Positions 27,797 through 37,987 are shown, counted from the first letter of the stretch. The stretch: 40,886 nt of DNA from Algoriphagus sp. (GCF_024642405.1 NZ_JAHEBC010000005.1:1-40886), one strand, 5' to 3'. The notes: generated by a model not told the origin, from the letters alone. Program-made: numbers and translations.

Positions 27797-27823
27797 GATT
27801 AAAATTTGATTCAAATTTTAATC
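27797..27823. promoter_or_regulatory. 27-bp palindrome immediately upstream of the holin-like start codon
   Basis: GATTAAAATTTGA-T-TCAAATTTTAATC: 13-bp perfect arms with a 1-nt centre. It ends 1 nt before ATG 27795 (minus). Confidence 0.6.
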
Positions 27824-27855
27824 ACAATATACTCGAAATCGAAAGACCAAAAAAA

Positions 27856-28506
27856 TTAGACGCCTTCCTCTATGCCCTCTTCATAAAATTTATATCTCAG
27901 AACAAGCTCCAAAGAAAATGCGATTGCTTTATTTATTGGCATTTGTTGAGTCAGGGAAGAATCAATTTCATCCAATAGCATGTAGAACTTCGAAGCACTA
28001 GGAATGGGTAAATCTGTATTTATTCTATTGGTTGCTTCCTGAAAAGCAGCATTCTTAGCTTCTTTTAAAGTCTTGCAGATAATAATGTCTTTCAATCCAT
28101 ATTTGTTCTTTCGGGCTGATACTGCAAATAGCCTACAAATCATCCCCCTATTCAAATAATTAGTGCAGTAGCCCGACTTATTGTCAATTGAATTTGCCCG
28201 GTATACAATACAGTTACTATTTTCATCATCAGAATCAAGAAGAATAAGGATAGATTCGGCAATTCCCTTTTTATAGAAGTCAAAAGCAAGTGGCAAAAAT
28301 TCTAATGGAGATGCCGGAATTTGGGGATTTGCACAACAAGCACCACACCCTGAAATACAGCCCAAACCACTTTCGGAAGTAAATTGTCTTGCTTCCTCCT
28401 CCAACTCTTTGAAAACTTTCAATACAGCCAGAGATTTTTCTTCGAGATTCACCGATATGTCTAAATAGTTTGCGAAGCTACATAAACTCTTGGCATAAGA
28501 TTCCAT
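27856..28506 (-). CDS. YkgJ-family cysteine cluster protein
   Basis: GLGCISGCGACCANPQIPASPLEFLPLA, CIVYRANSIDNKSGYCTNYLNRGMICRLFAVSARKNKYGLKDIIICKT. Confidence 0.85.
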   Translation of the reverse strand: MESYAKSLCSFANYLDISVNLEEKSLAVLKVFKELEEEARQFTSESGLGCISGCGACCANPQIPASPLEFLPLAFDFYKKGIAESILILLDSDDENSNCIVYRANSIDNKSGYCTNYLNRGMICRLFAVSARKNKYGLKDIIICKTLKEAKNAAFQEATNRINTDLPIPSASKFYMLLDEIDSSLTQQMPINKAIAFSLELVLRYKFYEEGIEEGV

Positions 28507-28613
28507 TCCTTGAATTTATTTTTTGATTGATTATCAGTTAATTACCTATTCACTTTTTGGAAAAATATATTAGTGGCTGTCCTTTTTTAATCAGAGATCG
28601 TTTTCTTTATTAA

Positions 28614-29348
28614 ATGAAGAATGAAATGAGTACTAAAGACGATAAAATTCAAGAAGATAGAATAAGACAAGCCTTTAAAGAACGGGACTGGAATGAAATA
28701 AAAAGTTCAGATTCTTGGGTGATCTTTAAAGTCATGTCTGAGTTTGTGGAAGGTTTTGAAAAACTAGCTAAAATCGGTCCTTGCGTTTCCGTTTTTGGAT
28801 CTGCCAGAACGCCCAGAGATCATTCACATTACAAAATGGCTGAGGAAATTGCCGCTAAACTTGTCAGACATGGTTACGGTGTTATCACAGGTGGTGGGCC
28901 GGGAATTATGGAGGCAGGTAATAAAGGAGCTCATTCTGAAGGTGGAAAATCTGTTGGACTTAATATTGTCTTACCTTTTGAGCAGTTTAATAACATTTAT
29001 ATTGATCGGGATAAACTTCTGACTTTTGACTATTTCTTCGTCAGAAAAGTCATGTTTATTAAATATTCACAAGGCTTTGTAGTACTTCCGGGCGGATTCG
29101 GAACCATGGATGAATTTTTTGAAGCCTTGACTTTGATCCAGACGAATAAGATAGGCAGGTTCCCCATTGTTTTGGTAGGAAAAAATTACTGGATGGGACT
29201 TCTAGATTGGATAAAAAGTACAATACTGGAAAACAAATATATTAATGAAGAAGATCTTGAACTTTTTAGTATCGTGGAAGATGCGACAGAAGCTGTAAAG
29301 GTCATTGATGATTTTTATAGTAAATACCTTCTTAGCCCAAATTTCTAA
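28614..29348 (+). CDS. LOG family protein (TIGR00730-type, lysine decarboxylase-like Rossmann fold)
   Basis: VSVFGSARTPRDHSHYKMAEEIAAKL, VITGGGPGIMEAGNKGA, FVVLPGGFGTMDEFFEALTLIQTNKI. Confidence 0.94.
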   Translation: MKNEMSTKDDKIQEDRIRQAFKERDWNEIKSSDSWVIFKVMSEFVEGFEKLAKIGPCVSVFGSARTPRDHSHYKMAEEIAAKLVRHGYGVITGGGPGIMEAGNKGAHSEGGKSVGLNIVLPFEQFNNIYIDRDKLLTFDYFFVRKVMFIKYSQGFVVLPGGFGTMDEFFEALTLIQTNKIGRFPIVLVGKNYWMGLLDWIKSTILENKYINEEDLELFSIVEDATEAVKVIDDFYSKYLLSPNF

Positions 29349-30289
29349 TGAGCAAATACAATTTACTTACGCTTTACTTCTTACTTTTTGTATGTATTGG
29401 AATGGCATCTTATGCTATTTTTAAAACCCCCAATTCCCCCAATTCAATTTCAAATTCTATTGCAGGGGTCGGAATGCTGGAATCAATGCCAAGACCCTCA
29501 AGAGATTCTTTAATGTTATTTGATTTACCAAATGAATTGACTTTTGCAGGAGAAAAGGTCCCTCTTGAAATACCCGATGTAAAGGAAAGACTCGAGCGTG
29601 AAATCTATGTCAATGCGTATTGGCAGTCCAATATGATCCTTCTTATGAAAAGGTCGGCTAAGTTTATTCCTAAAATAGAAACTATCCTTAAAGAGAGTGG
29701 TGTTCCAGATGATTTTAAATATCTGGCGATGGCCGAATCGGGACTAATGAATGTGGCTTCTCCAGCTGGGGCTAAAGGATTTTGGCAGTTTATGGAATCT
29801 ACAGGTAAGGAATATGGTCTAGAAATATCTAAGGATGTAGATGAACGGTATCATCTTCAGAAGGCAACTCTCGCTGCTACTAAATATTTGAAGAAAGCCC
29901 ATAATAAATTTGGAGATTGGACATCAGTGGCCGCCAGTTATAACATGGGGCAATCTGGTTTTGCAAGAAGACAGTCAGAACAACTCCAACCGAATTATTA
30001 CGATCTACACCTCAATGATGAAACAAGCCGATACATGTTTCGGATTTTAGCCTTCAAAGTGATTTTTGAAAACCCTGGAGCATTTGGCTTTAATCTAAGG
30101 GAATCAGATTATTATAGTGAACCTGAAATGAAATCAATAATAGTTACTTCAGACATAAAAAACCTAGCAAATTGGGCTAAAGAACAAGGAAGTACCTATA
30201 AAGAATTAAAACTTTATAACCCTTGGTTAAGAGATAAAGATCTAAATGTCAGAAAAGGTAGATCTTACGATCTAGCAATTCCAAAATAG
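29348..30289 (+). CDS. Lytic transglycosylase (SLT domain, MltD-like)
   Basis: ESGVPDDFKYLAMAESGLMNVASPAGAKGFWQFMESTGKEYGLE...AATKYLKKAHNKFGDWTSVAASYNMG. TAATG overlap with the upstream stop. Confidence 0.92.
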   Translation: MSKYNLLTLYFLLFVCIGMASYAIFKTPNSPNSISNSIAGVGMLESMPRPSRDSLMLFDLPNELTFAGEKVPLEIPDVKERLEREIYVNAYWQSNMILLMKRSAKFIPKIETILKESGVPDDFKYLAMAESGLMNVASPAGAKGFWQFMESTGKEYGLEISKDVDERYHLQKATLAATKYLKKAHNKFGDWTSVAASYNMGQSGFARRQSEQLQPNYYDLHLNDETSRYMFRILAFKVIFENPGAFGFNLRESDYYSEPEMKSIIVTSDIKNLANWAKEQGSTYKELKLYNPWLRDKDLNVRKGRSYDLAIPK

Positions 30290-30301
30290 GTCCCTTTTTT
30301 A

Positions 30302-30334
30302 TTGTAAGATTCTACTTTTTAAAATTTAACTTTG
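30302..30334 (+). promoter_or_regulatory. Bacteroidota-type promoter candidate for the M24 peptidase gene
   Basis: TTG (30302-30304), 22 nt, TAACTTTG (30327-30334), ATG at 30358. Confidence 0.55.
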
Positions 30335-30357
30335 ACAACCACTTACCCATAAATAAA

Positions 30358-31635
30358 ATGAAAAGAAGGGATTTCATGAATGTAACTTTATTGGGTGCTG
30401 GAGCATCCATAATAAGTAGTACGACAGCATGTGACTCATCTCAAACCCCAAAAACAAGTTCATCATCAATTGATCAGCTCAGTTCAAGAACAGCGGATGT
30501 ACAGTTAATATCGGTAGAGGAAAGAAAGTCTCGAGTTGCAAAAGCTCAAGAATTAATGAATCGAATCGGTATGAAAGCTATACTTTTAGACGGGGGAACT
30601 TCTTTAGACTATTTTACAGGAATAAGATGGGGAGGAAGTGAAAGGCCTATGGTGGCAATTATTCCAGCAAACGGAGAGGTGAGTTATGTCTGTCCAGGCT
30701 TTGAAGAGGATCGGTTGAATGAGCTTATAAAAATCGGAGATACGGTATATCCTTGGCAAGAAGATGAAAGCCCATACCTAGAAATAAAAAAAGCTTTAGA
30801 AGATTCCGGGGTCAAAAGCGGTAGCATTGGCATCGAGGAGCGCGTTCGGTTTTTTATCGTCGATGGGATTAGAAAGGTTGCTCCTCAACTTGAACTTACA
30901 AGCGCTGATCCAATAACAATTCCCTGCAGAATTATTAAATCAGCGGCAGAAATAGCATTAATGCAACGTGCAACTGAAATAACCATTGAAGCAATTAAAT
31001 TTGGACTAACTTTTTTGAAAGAAGGGGGAAGTCCTTCAGATTTCTCATCAGCAGTGGCACAGGCACATCAAAAAATGGGAGCAAGGCATGCATTTGCGCT
31101 AGCTAATTTTGGTGAGGCATCCGCATTCCCACATGGAAGTATTCAACCACAAAAACTAAAAAAAGGAGATATAGTATTAGTCGATTGCGGTTGTGAAGTT
31201 GGTGGATATAATTCAGACATAAGTAGAACCATTGTTTTTGGGGCAGATCCTACGGCAAGACAACAAGAAATTTGGGATTTGGAAAAAGAGGCCCAAGCTG
31301 CTGGGTTTTCTGCTGCTAAAATTGGAGCTCCATTAGAAGATGTAGATTCTGCGGCAAGGAAAGTAATTACAGATGCCGGATTCGGTCCAGGATATAATTT
31401 GCCTGGATTACCCCATAGAACTGGGCATGGAATAGGGATGGATGGTCACGAATGGGGAAATGCAGTCAAAGGAAACAAAAGGATAATCGAACCAGGAATG
31501 TGTTTTAGTATTGAACCAAATATTTCTATCGTTGGTGAATTTGGGATAAGACATGAAGATTGTGTTTACATGACAGAATCAGGTCCGGTTTGGTTTTCAA
31601 AACCAAGTCCATCCATCAGCCAACCTTTCGAGTAA
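30358..31635 (+). CDS. M24 family metallopeptidase (Xaa-Pro peptidase-like) with Tat signal and lipobox
   Basis: MKRRDFMNVTLLGAGASIISSTTACDSS (RRDFM plus TTAC lipobox); metal-ligand motifs VDCGCEVGGYNSDISRT, HRTGHGIGMDGHE, IEPGMCFSIEPN, GIRHEDCVYMTE. Confidence 0.94.
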   Translation: MKRRDFMNVTLLGAGASIISSTTACDSSQTPKTSSSSIDQLSSRTADVQLISVEERKSRVAKAQELMNRIGMKAILLDGGTSLDYFTGIRWGGSERPMVAIIPANGEVSYVCPGFEEDRLNELIKIGDTVYPWQEDESPYLEIKKALEDSGVKSGSIGIEERVRFFIVDGIRKVAPQLELTSADPITIPCRIIKSAAEIALMQRATEITIEAIKFGLTFLKEGGSPSDFSSAVAQAHQKMGARHAFALANFGEASAFPHGSIQPQKLKKGDIVLVDCGCEVGGYNSDISRTIVFGADPTARQQEIWDLEKEAQAAGFSAAKIGAPLEDVDSAARKVITDAGFGPGYNLPGLPHRTGHGIGMDGHEWGNAVKGNKRIIEPGMCFSIEPNISIVGEFGIRHEDCVYMTESGPVWFSKPSPSISQPFE

Positions 31636-31755
31636 ATCCATCATTTTAGGCAGAGATAAAAAATCTTTCGGAAGTAATCTGTCCTAATTCAAACTATGTC
31701 CACATAAACTAGGTTACAATTTGGAATTCGGCTACCGCTTACCCTCTAAATTTCA

Positions 31756-31763
31756 TACCTTTG
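31756..31763 (+). promoter_or_regulatory. Candidate -7 element (TACCTTTG) for uvrA
   Basis: TAnnTTTG 24 nt upstream of ATG 31788; no TTG at canonical spacing (nearest at 31721, 32 nt). Confidence 0.45.
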
Positions 31764-31787
31764 CCGATTGAATTTGCCTAACAATTT

Positions 31788-34616
31788 ATGAGTCAAACTA
31801 CTTCTAATCAGGAAGAATTTATAGAAATTTTTGGTGCCCGAGAGCACAATTTGAAAAATCTAGACCTGAAAATACCTCGAAATAAGTTAGTGGTAGTGAC
31901 TGGACTTAGTGGTAGCGGAAAAAGTTCTTTGGCTTTTGATACCATTTACGCGGAAGGTCAAAGACGTTACATGGAATCCTTTTCTGCCTACGCCAGGTCA
32001 TTTTTGGGTGGATTGGAAAGACCAGATGTTGATAAAATAAATGGTCTTTCACCAGTAATTGCCATAGAACAAAAGACAACATCAAAAAACCCCAGATCTA
32101 CCGTAGGAACCGTAACCGAAATCTATGATTTTATGCGTTTGCTTTATGCAAGGGCAGGTGAAGCTTTTTCTTATCTCACGGGAAAAAAAATGATACGGCA
32201 AACGGAGGATCAGATTATTGAACAGCTTTTCTCAAAATTTGAAAATAAAAAATTATATATCCTCGCTCCGGTTGTAAAGGGAAGAAAAGGGCACTATCGA
32301 GAGCTATTTGAGCAAATCCGAAAAATGGGATTTTCAAAAGTTAGGGTTGATGGGGTCGTAATGGAGATGGTTCCTAAAATGCAGGTGGATCGATATAAAA
32401 TCCACGACATAGAAATAGTAGTTGACCGAATTGTAGCAGAAGAATCAGATAGATTCAGAATTACCCAATCTCTAAAGTCTGCTTTGCAACATGGAAAGGG
32501 TGTAATTATGATCCGCGATGAGGAAGGAGAGATTCATCATTTTTCAAAATACCTAATGGATCCTGAAACTGGACTTTCCTATGATGAACCAGCACCAAAC
32601 AACTTTTCTTTCAATAGTCCCTATGGCGCGTGTCCTAGTTGCAATGGATTAGGAATTATTGAAGAAATCACCAGAGAAAATATTATCCCGGATCCAAATT
32701 TGAGTATCACTCGAGGTGGTATCGCTCCATTGGGAGAATATCGCGACATTTGGATTTTCAAGAAAATTGAGGCTATTCTAAAACATTATAAATGTTCCAT
32801 GAGTACCCCTATCAAAAATTTGCCGGAAGAAGTGGTTGAGATTTTGCTGAAAGGGGACAAAATGGAAGTGGCGGTTGATTCTGTAAAATATCCTGGAACT
32901 AAGTGGCATACGACATTTGAAGGAATTCTAAATTTCCTGCAGAAATATCAAGAGGGGGGATCGGATAAAATCCAAGAGTGGGTGAGTGAATTCACAAGCA
33001 CTCAAATATGTCCTGATTGCGAAGGCTATCGTTTGAAAAAAGAATCTCTGAACTTTAAAATTGACAATAAACACATCGGACACCTTGCCGTCATGGATAT
33101 AAATGGCTTAGGAGAATGGTTTGAAAATTTAGAGGAGCGGTTAAGTGAAAAACAAAATATAATTGCCAGTGAGGTTTTGAAAGAAATCCGGAAGCGGATT
33201 GGATTCCTTCTTGATATTGGATTAGATTATTTATCCCTCAATAGGCCACTTAAAACACTTTCCGGGGGTGAAGCTCAAAGAATTCGACTGGCTACACAAA
33301 TTGGGACACAACTTGTGGGGGTCCTCTATATACTTGATGAACCGAGTATCGGACTTCATCAAAGAGATAATGTCAAATTAATCAAAGCTTTACAAAATCT
33401 TCGGGATCTAGGAAATTCTGTTCTTGTTGTAGAACACGATAAAGATATGATGCTTGAATCTGACTTCGTCCTCGATATGGGTCCTGGTGCTGGAAGACAT
33501 GGTGGACATATAGTGGCAGCCGGTACGCCAAAGGAGGTTTTAAAAACATCAGGAACAACTGCAAAATATCTTCTTGGGGAGCTTGGGTTACCTATTCCAG
33601 AAGTAAGACGAAAGGGAAAAGGTAAATCCCTAATTCTAAAAGGAGCCAGCGGAAATAACTTAAAAGACATTGATCTAAATTTGCCTTTGGGCACTATGAT
33701 TTGTGTCACAGGAGTTTCCGGAAGCGGAAAAAGTACTTTAATCCATGAAACGCTATTTCCTTTATTGAGCAGAGAATTCTACAGATCCAAAAAAGAGCCA
33801 ATGGCTTTTAAGAGTATAGACGGACTAAAAGAATTGGATAAGGTTATTGAAGTAGATCAATCTCCTATTGGAAGAACTCCAAGATCTAATCCAGCTACTT
33901 ACACAGGTGTTTTTTCTGATATTAGAACTTTGTTTACAGAACTCCCGGAAGCTAAAATTAGAGGGTATAAACCAGGACGTTTTTCTTTCAACGTCAAAGG
34001 CGGCCGCTGTGAAGATTGTGAAGGGGCAGGTATGAAATTGATCGAAATGGATTTTCTTCCTGATGTTCATATCCCTTGTGAAACCTGCAAAGGAAAACGA
34101 TATAATCGGGAAACTTTGGAGGTAAGATTCAAAGGAAAATCCATATCGGATGTACTGGATATGACTGTGGAGCAAGCGGTTGAGTTTTTTGAAAATCAAC
34201 CTAAAATCCTTCGAAAAATCACTACGCTCAATGATGTTGGACTTGGATATATCACATTAGGGCAACATGCAACTACGCTCTCAGGAGGAGAGGCTCAGCG
34301 GGTGAAACTCGCGACAGAGCTCTCTAAAAAAGACACGGGTAAGACTTTTTATATTTTAGATGAACCCACTACAGGCTTACATTTTCAAGATATTGATTTA
34401 CTTATGCTAGTTTTGAATCGATTAGTGGATAAAGGGAATACTGTGCTAATTATTGAACATAATATGGATGTCATAAAAATGGCAGATTATATTATTGATT
34501 TAGGTCCAGAAGGAGGAAATAAGGGAGGAAGTATAGTAGCTCAAGGTACACCAGAGCAAGTGTCCCAAAACCAAAAAAGTCATACTGCCAAATTCCTAAA
34601 GGTAGAATTAAACTAA
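31788..34616 (+). CDS. uvrA: Excinuclease ABC subunit UvrA
   Basis: [60 protein letters not shown], two ABC signature LSGGEAQR motifs, C-terminal zinc-binding [29 protein letters not shown]. Confidence 0.98.
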   Translation: MSQTTSNQEEFIEIFGAREHNLKNLDLKIPRNKLVVVTGLSGSGKSSLAFDTIYAEGQRRYMESFSAYARSFLGGLERPDVDKINGLSPVIAIEQKTTSKNPRSTVGTVTEIYDFMRLLYARAGEAFSYLTGKKMIRQTEDQIIEQLFSKFENKKLYILAPVVKGRKGHYRELFEQIRKMGFSKVRVDGVVMEMVPKMQVDRYKIHDIEIVVDRIVAEESDRFRITQSLKSALQHGKGVIMIRDEEGEIHHFSKYLMDPETGLSYDEPAPNNFSFNSPYGACPSCNGLGIIEEITRENIIPDPNLSITRGGIAPLGEYRDIWIFKKIEAILKHYKCSMSTPIKNLPEEVVEILLKGDKMEVAVDSVKYPGTKWHTTFEGILNFLQKYQEGGSDKIQEWVSEFTSTQICPDCEGYRLKKESLNFKIDNKHIGHLAVMDINGLGEWFENLEERLSEKQNIIASEVLKEIRKRIGFLLDIGLDYLSLNRPLKTLSGGEAQRIRLATQIGTQLVGVLYILDEPSIGLHQRDNVKLIKALQNLRDLGNSVLVVEHDKDMMLESDFVLDMGPGAGRHGGHIVAAGTPKEVLKTSGTTAKYLLGELGLPIPEVRRKGKGKSLILKGASGNNLKDIDLNLPLGTMICVTGVSGSGKSTLIHETLFPLLSREFYRSKKEPMAFKSIDGLKELDKVIEVDQSPIGRTPRSNPATYTGVFSDIRTLFTELPEAKIRGYKPGRFSFNVKGGRCEDCEGAGMKLIEMDFLPDVHIPCETCKGKRYNRETLEVRFKGKSISDVLDMTVEQAVEFFENQPKILRKITTLNDVGLGYITLGQHATTLSGGEAQRVKLATELSKKDTGKTFYILDEPTTGLHFQDIDLLMLVLNRLVDKGNTVLIIEHNMDVIKMADYIIDLGPEGGNKGGSIVAQGTPEQVSQNQKSHTAKFLKVELN

Positions 34617-34699
34617 TGATCTCAATTAAAATCAAGGCTTTAGTCCATTTATCACAATAAAGGAAATCAATCTTTTGTGATTTCTATCTTTATCAAGGA

Positions 34700-35752
34700 A
34701 TGAATAGATTCAGATTATATTGGATTTTACAAGTTTTTGGTTGGGGGCTCTTTGCCTTTGTAAATATTTTCTTTGCCAATTTATCACGAGGGATCACACC
34801 GGTCCAAATTTGGGCATTTGTAGTTTTAGCGGGCTTTTACTTAATCTCAACCCACTTTTTACGATTCATTATTAAATCATATCAATGGTTTAAACTTGAA
34901 ATTTCTCAATTATTACTTCAGGCGTTATTAGCTTTACTCGCATTAAGCCTAATTAATACCATTGCGCAAGTATTCATTAATCTAGCTTTTGGGACATTAA
35001 ACCCTTCAGAAGACTTTAAAATCCTGGTTATTTCGGTCAATCTATTCTTGAGTTTCTTGTTTTATGCGATTTGGTTTTTGTCTTATTTCTTGTTCCACTT
35101 TTTGGACAATTACAACACCTCATTAAAATATGAAGCCAAAATCAACGAAATCAGGTTAAACCATCTAAAAAGTCAACTCAATCCTCATTTTATTTTTAAC
35201 GCTTTAAATAGTGTTAGAGCTTTGGTGGATGAGGATCCTGTAAAAGCAAAAACTGCCATTACCAGAGTTTCCAATATTCTCCGCTTTTCCTTAATGATGG
35301 ATAAAAAACAGGTGATCGAATTTGAAGATGAATTAAATACAGTAAAGGATTACTTAGCACTTGAAACCATTAGATTTGAGGAGAGATTAGAGGTATCATA
35401 CATTATTGAGGAGGAATCTTATAGCTATAAAATCCCTCCGATGATGCTTCAGACTATTGTTGAGAATGCGATTAAACACGGGATTTCTAACCTAGTCAAA
35501 GGAGGAGTAATAGAAATCAAATGCCGTGAGGGAGTTGATGATGACCTTTACATTCAAGTAAAAAATAGTGGTAGATTACTTTCCACGCCTACTTTAAAGA
35601 AAAAAGGAGAAGGAGGACACGGCCTTAGTAACACCGTTCAAAGGCTAAAACTCATTTATGGAAATAAAGGTACATTACGTATCTTTAACTCAGGAAGTCA
35701 GTACGTAATCACAGAAATAAAAATCCCCAAACAAAGAGTTAACTTAGAATAA
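34700..35752 (+). CDS. LytS/YehU-type sensor histidine kinase
   Basis: Four TM-like segments then LKSQLNPHFIFNALNSVRALVDEDP (His_kinase motif) and MMLQTIVENAIKHGIS ATPase N-box. Confidence 0.94.
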   Translation: MNRFRLYWILQVFGWGLFAFVNIFFANLSRGITPVQIWAFVVLAGFYLISTHFLRFIIKSYQWFKLEISQLLLQALLALLALSLINTIAQVFINLAFGTLNPSEDFKILVISVNLFLSFLFYAIWFLSYFLFHFLDNYNTSLKYEAKINEIRLNHLKSQLNPHFIFNALNSVRALVDEDPVKAKTAITRVSNILRFSLMMDKKQVIEFEDELNTVKDYLALETIRFEERLEVSYIIEEESYSYKIPPMMLQTIVENAIKHGISNLVKGGVIEIKCREGVDDDLYIQVKNSGRLLSTPTLKKKGEGGHGLSNTVQRLKLIYGNKGTLRIFNSGSQYVITEIKIPKQRVNLE

Positions 35753-35767
35753 CAAAATTCAAATATA

Positions 35768-36502
35768 ATGCGAGCAATTGTAATAGATGATGAAAGACTA
35801 GCGCGAAAAGAGCTAATCACACTTTTAAATCAATTGGAAAGTGTAGAAGTAGTCGGTGAAGCTGTCAATGTTGACGATGCGAAAGAAAAAATTGATCAGC
35901 TGAACCCTGATGTGATTTTTCTCGATATCCAAATGCCCGAGAAAACCGGTTTTGAATTATTGGAAGAATTGGATCAAGTTCCCCACGTGATCTTTACTAC
36001 TGCCTATGATGAATATGCGTTGAAAGCTTTTCAAGTGAATGCTTTAGATTATTTATTAAAGCCAATTGAGCCTAAAAGGTTGGAGGAAGCGATTAACAAG
36101 CTTTCCTCAAAAATAGATGCTAATTCCAAAAAGGAAGATTTTAATTATTCGGCAAATCAGAAAAAACTAACCTTAGAAGATCAGGTCTTTGTTAAAGACG
36201 GAGATAGATGTTGGTTTGTGAGACTTTCGAATGTGAGGCTTTTTGAATCAGACGGTAACTACATCAAAGTTTATTTTGACAACTTCAAACCAATGATCCA
36301 TAAATCTCTTAATGCGTTGGACGAAAGACTAGACGAGAAATCCTTCTTTAGAGCAAGTCGAAAGCACATTATTAATTTAGGTTGGGTAGAGGGAATAGAG
36401 CCTTGGTTTAATGGAGGTTTAGTTGTCACACTTAAAGGAGGTGATAGAATCGAAGTCAGTAGAAGACAAGCTGCAAGATTTAAGGAAATGATGAGTCTTT
36501 AA
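35768..36502 (+). CDS. LytTR family response regulator
   Basis: REC: MRAIVIDDERLARKELITLL...DVIFLDIQMPEKTGFELL; LytTR: FVKDGDRCWFVRLSNVRLFESDGNYIKVYFDN...FFRASRKHIINLGWV. Confidence 0.95.
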   Translation: MRAIVIDDERLARKELITLLNQLESVEVVGEAVNVDDAKEKIDQLNPDVIFLDIQMPEKTGFELLEELDQVPHVIFTTAYDEYALKAFQVNALDYLLKPIEPKRLEEAINKLSSKIDANSKKEDFNYSANQKKLTLEDQVFVKDGDRCWFVRLSNVRLFESDGNYIKVYFDNFKPMIHKSLNALDERLDEKSFFRASRKHIINLGWVEGIEPWFNGGLVVTLKGGDRIEVSRRQAARFKEMMSL

Positions 36503-36638
36503 TAATCTTCAAGTTAAGTCCAAACTGAAATTTTTGGGATTTAATTTCCAAAATTTAATTCTGTGTTTAGGCAAGAATAAAGATTTAAATTTTTAAATTA
36601 ACTTCACTTAATCTTAACCGAATATCTCAAAGAATCTA

Positions 36639-37394
36639 ATGAAAGAAGAGCGGATTTTAATAGTAGAAGATGAACTAAGTATCGCAGAGAATATCCAAGA
36701 AATTCTGGAACTTCTTGGATATGTAAACATTGATATTGCCAATTCGGCAAATCAATGTATCAAGGTCATCAAAAAATATAGACCTGATTTGATATTTATG
36801 GATATCAAATTAAAAGGCGATAAAGATGGAATTGAACTTGGTGAGATAGTTAAACAAATGGTCGACGCTCCTTTAGTTTATGTGACATCTTATAGTGATC
36901 CAACTATCATTGAAAGAGCTAAAAGGATTAATCCTGCCGGTTTTATTGTAAAGCCATTTAATACAAATGATATTCATGCTATCGTTGAAATTGTTCTTTA
37001 TAATAAAAGAACAAAACCTAGTACTGAGACTGCTGCAGTAAAAACAGCAAATGAAAGTCCTTATTTAGTTACTGATGCCGTATTCATAAAAGCAGATAAT
37101 GCTTTTGAAAGAGTGCCATATAATGACATTTATTATGTTGAGGCGAATGGAAATATGGTCAAAATCTTTTCTAAAAACAGAGAATTCAGCATTCGGAAAT
37201 CCATGAAAGAAATTGAGGACATTTTACCTTCTCAATATTTCCTCCGAGTGCAAAAATCATACATTGTACATTTAGGTCAAATTGAATTTTTCAATACCAA
37301 AGAAATAACCCTGAAACAAGGAGCCGTCGTCCAAGTTGGAAGACAATACTATAACAGTTTCCTTTCGAAACTGAATACTATTACTGAAAGTTGA
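36639..37394 (+). CDS. Second LytTR family response regulator
   Basis: REC: RILIVEDELSIAENIQEILELLGY...DLIFMDIKLKGDKDGIELG...GFIVKPF; LytTR: FERVPYNDIYYVEANGNMVKIFSKNREFSIRKSMKEIEDILPSQYFLRVQKSYIVHL. Confidence 0.94.
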   Translation: MKEERILIVEDELSIAENIQEILELLGYVNIDIANSANQCIKVIKKYRPDLIFMDIKLKGDKDGIELGEIVKQMVDAPLVYVTSYSDPTIIERAKRINPAGFIVKPFNTNDIHAIVEIVLYNKRTKPSTETAAVKTANESPYLVTDAVFIKADNAFERVPYNDIYYVEANGNMVKIFSKNREFSIRKSMKEIEDILPSQYFLRVQKSYIVHLGQIEFFNTKEITLKQGAVVQVGRQYYNSFLSKLNTITES

Positions 37395-37400
37395 GAAGAC

Positions 37401-37429
37401 AAAAGAGGTGGGCAAAACCCACCTCTTTT
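37401..37429. terminator. Bidirectional terminator between convergent genes
   Basis: AAAAGAGGTGGG / CCCACCTCTTTT perfect 12-bp stem with CAAAA loop, symmetrical A/T flanks. Confidence 0.8.
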
Positions 37430-37474
37430 GATAACCAAACAATCAACCAAATTAACCCTTACGAGTAATTTTCT

Positions 37475-37720
37475 TTAAGATTTTACTGGTCTGAATACTA
37501 GATTATCTTCTAATATTTCAGGCTTTAATGTTTCATGAGAAATGTGGTAAACATCACTCCTTTGTCCGATAGTATTTGTTGGTTTAGTTTTTTCAAATCG
37601 GGCAGTATGTCTATCTGTGTATGAACTTGCTTCTGTTTTCGCTTTCCAAACAATGGTGAAAGCCATTAGTAAGCCAAGTGCAGCACAAATGTTTTTTTGG
37701 GATAAATATGAAGCTATCAT
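37475..37720 (-). CDS. Small hypothetical membrane-anchored protein
   Basis: 81-aa ORF with N-terminal hydrophobic segment (AALGLLMAFTIVW), isolated between terminator-flanked genes. Confidence 0.5.
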   Translation of the reverse strand: MIASYLSQKNICAALGLLMAFTIVWKAKTEASSYTDRHTARFEKTKPTNTIGQRSDVYHISHETLKPEILEDNLVFRPVKS

Positions 37721-37952
37721 GGCAGTTGTATTTAAGTTGGTTTAATTTCGTGATAGGTATATGCCAAAAAGTGACCCAATTTTTTAAACATCTGATTTAC
37801 AGTTATTTAAATAAATTTGATTAGCTTATTATGTACAGTAACGAACACCCCACCATCAGGTTCGAACAAAACCACTCAAAATCAGAGGTAATTAGAAGTT
37901 TCAAAAAATTGAATTTTATTCACATTTAACAAAAACCCCATTCCTCTAAACT

Positions 37953-37987
37953 AAAAAAGATGCTCCCTATCCAGAAGCATCTTTTTT
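37953..37987 (-). terminator. Terminator downstream of the PhoH gene
   Basis: AAAAAAGATGCT (37953-37964) / AGCATCTTTTTT (37976-37987), 12-bp stem; T-run on minus strand. Confidence 0.8.

Noticed and set aside
33359-34199. Minus-strand ORFs of 116, 60 and 124 aa
   Set aside because: Antisense to uvrA with no family resemblance.
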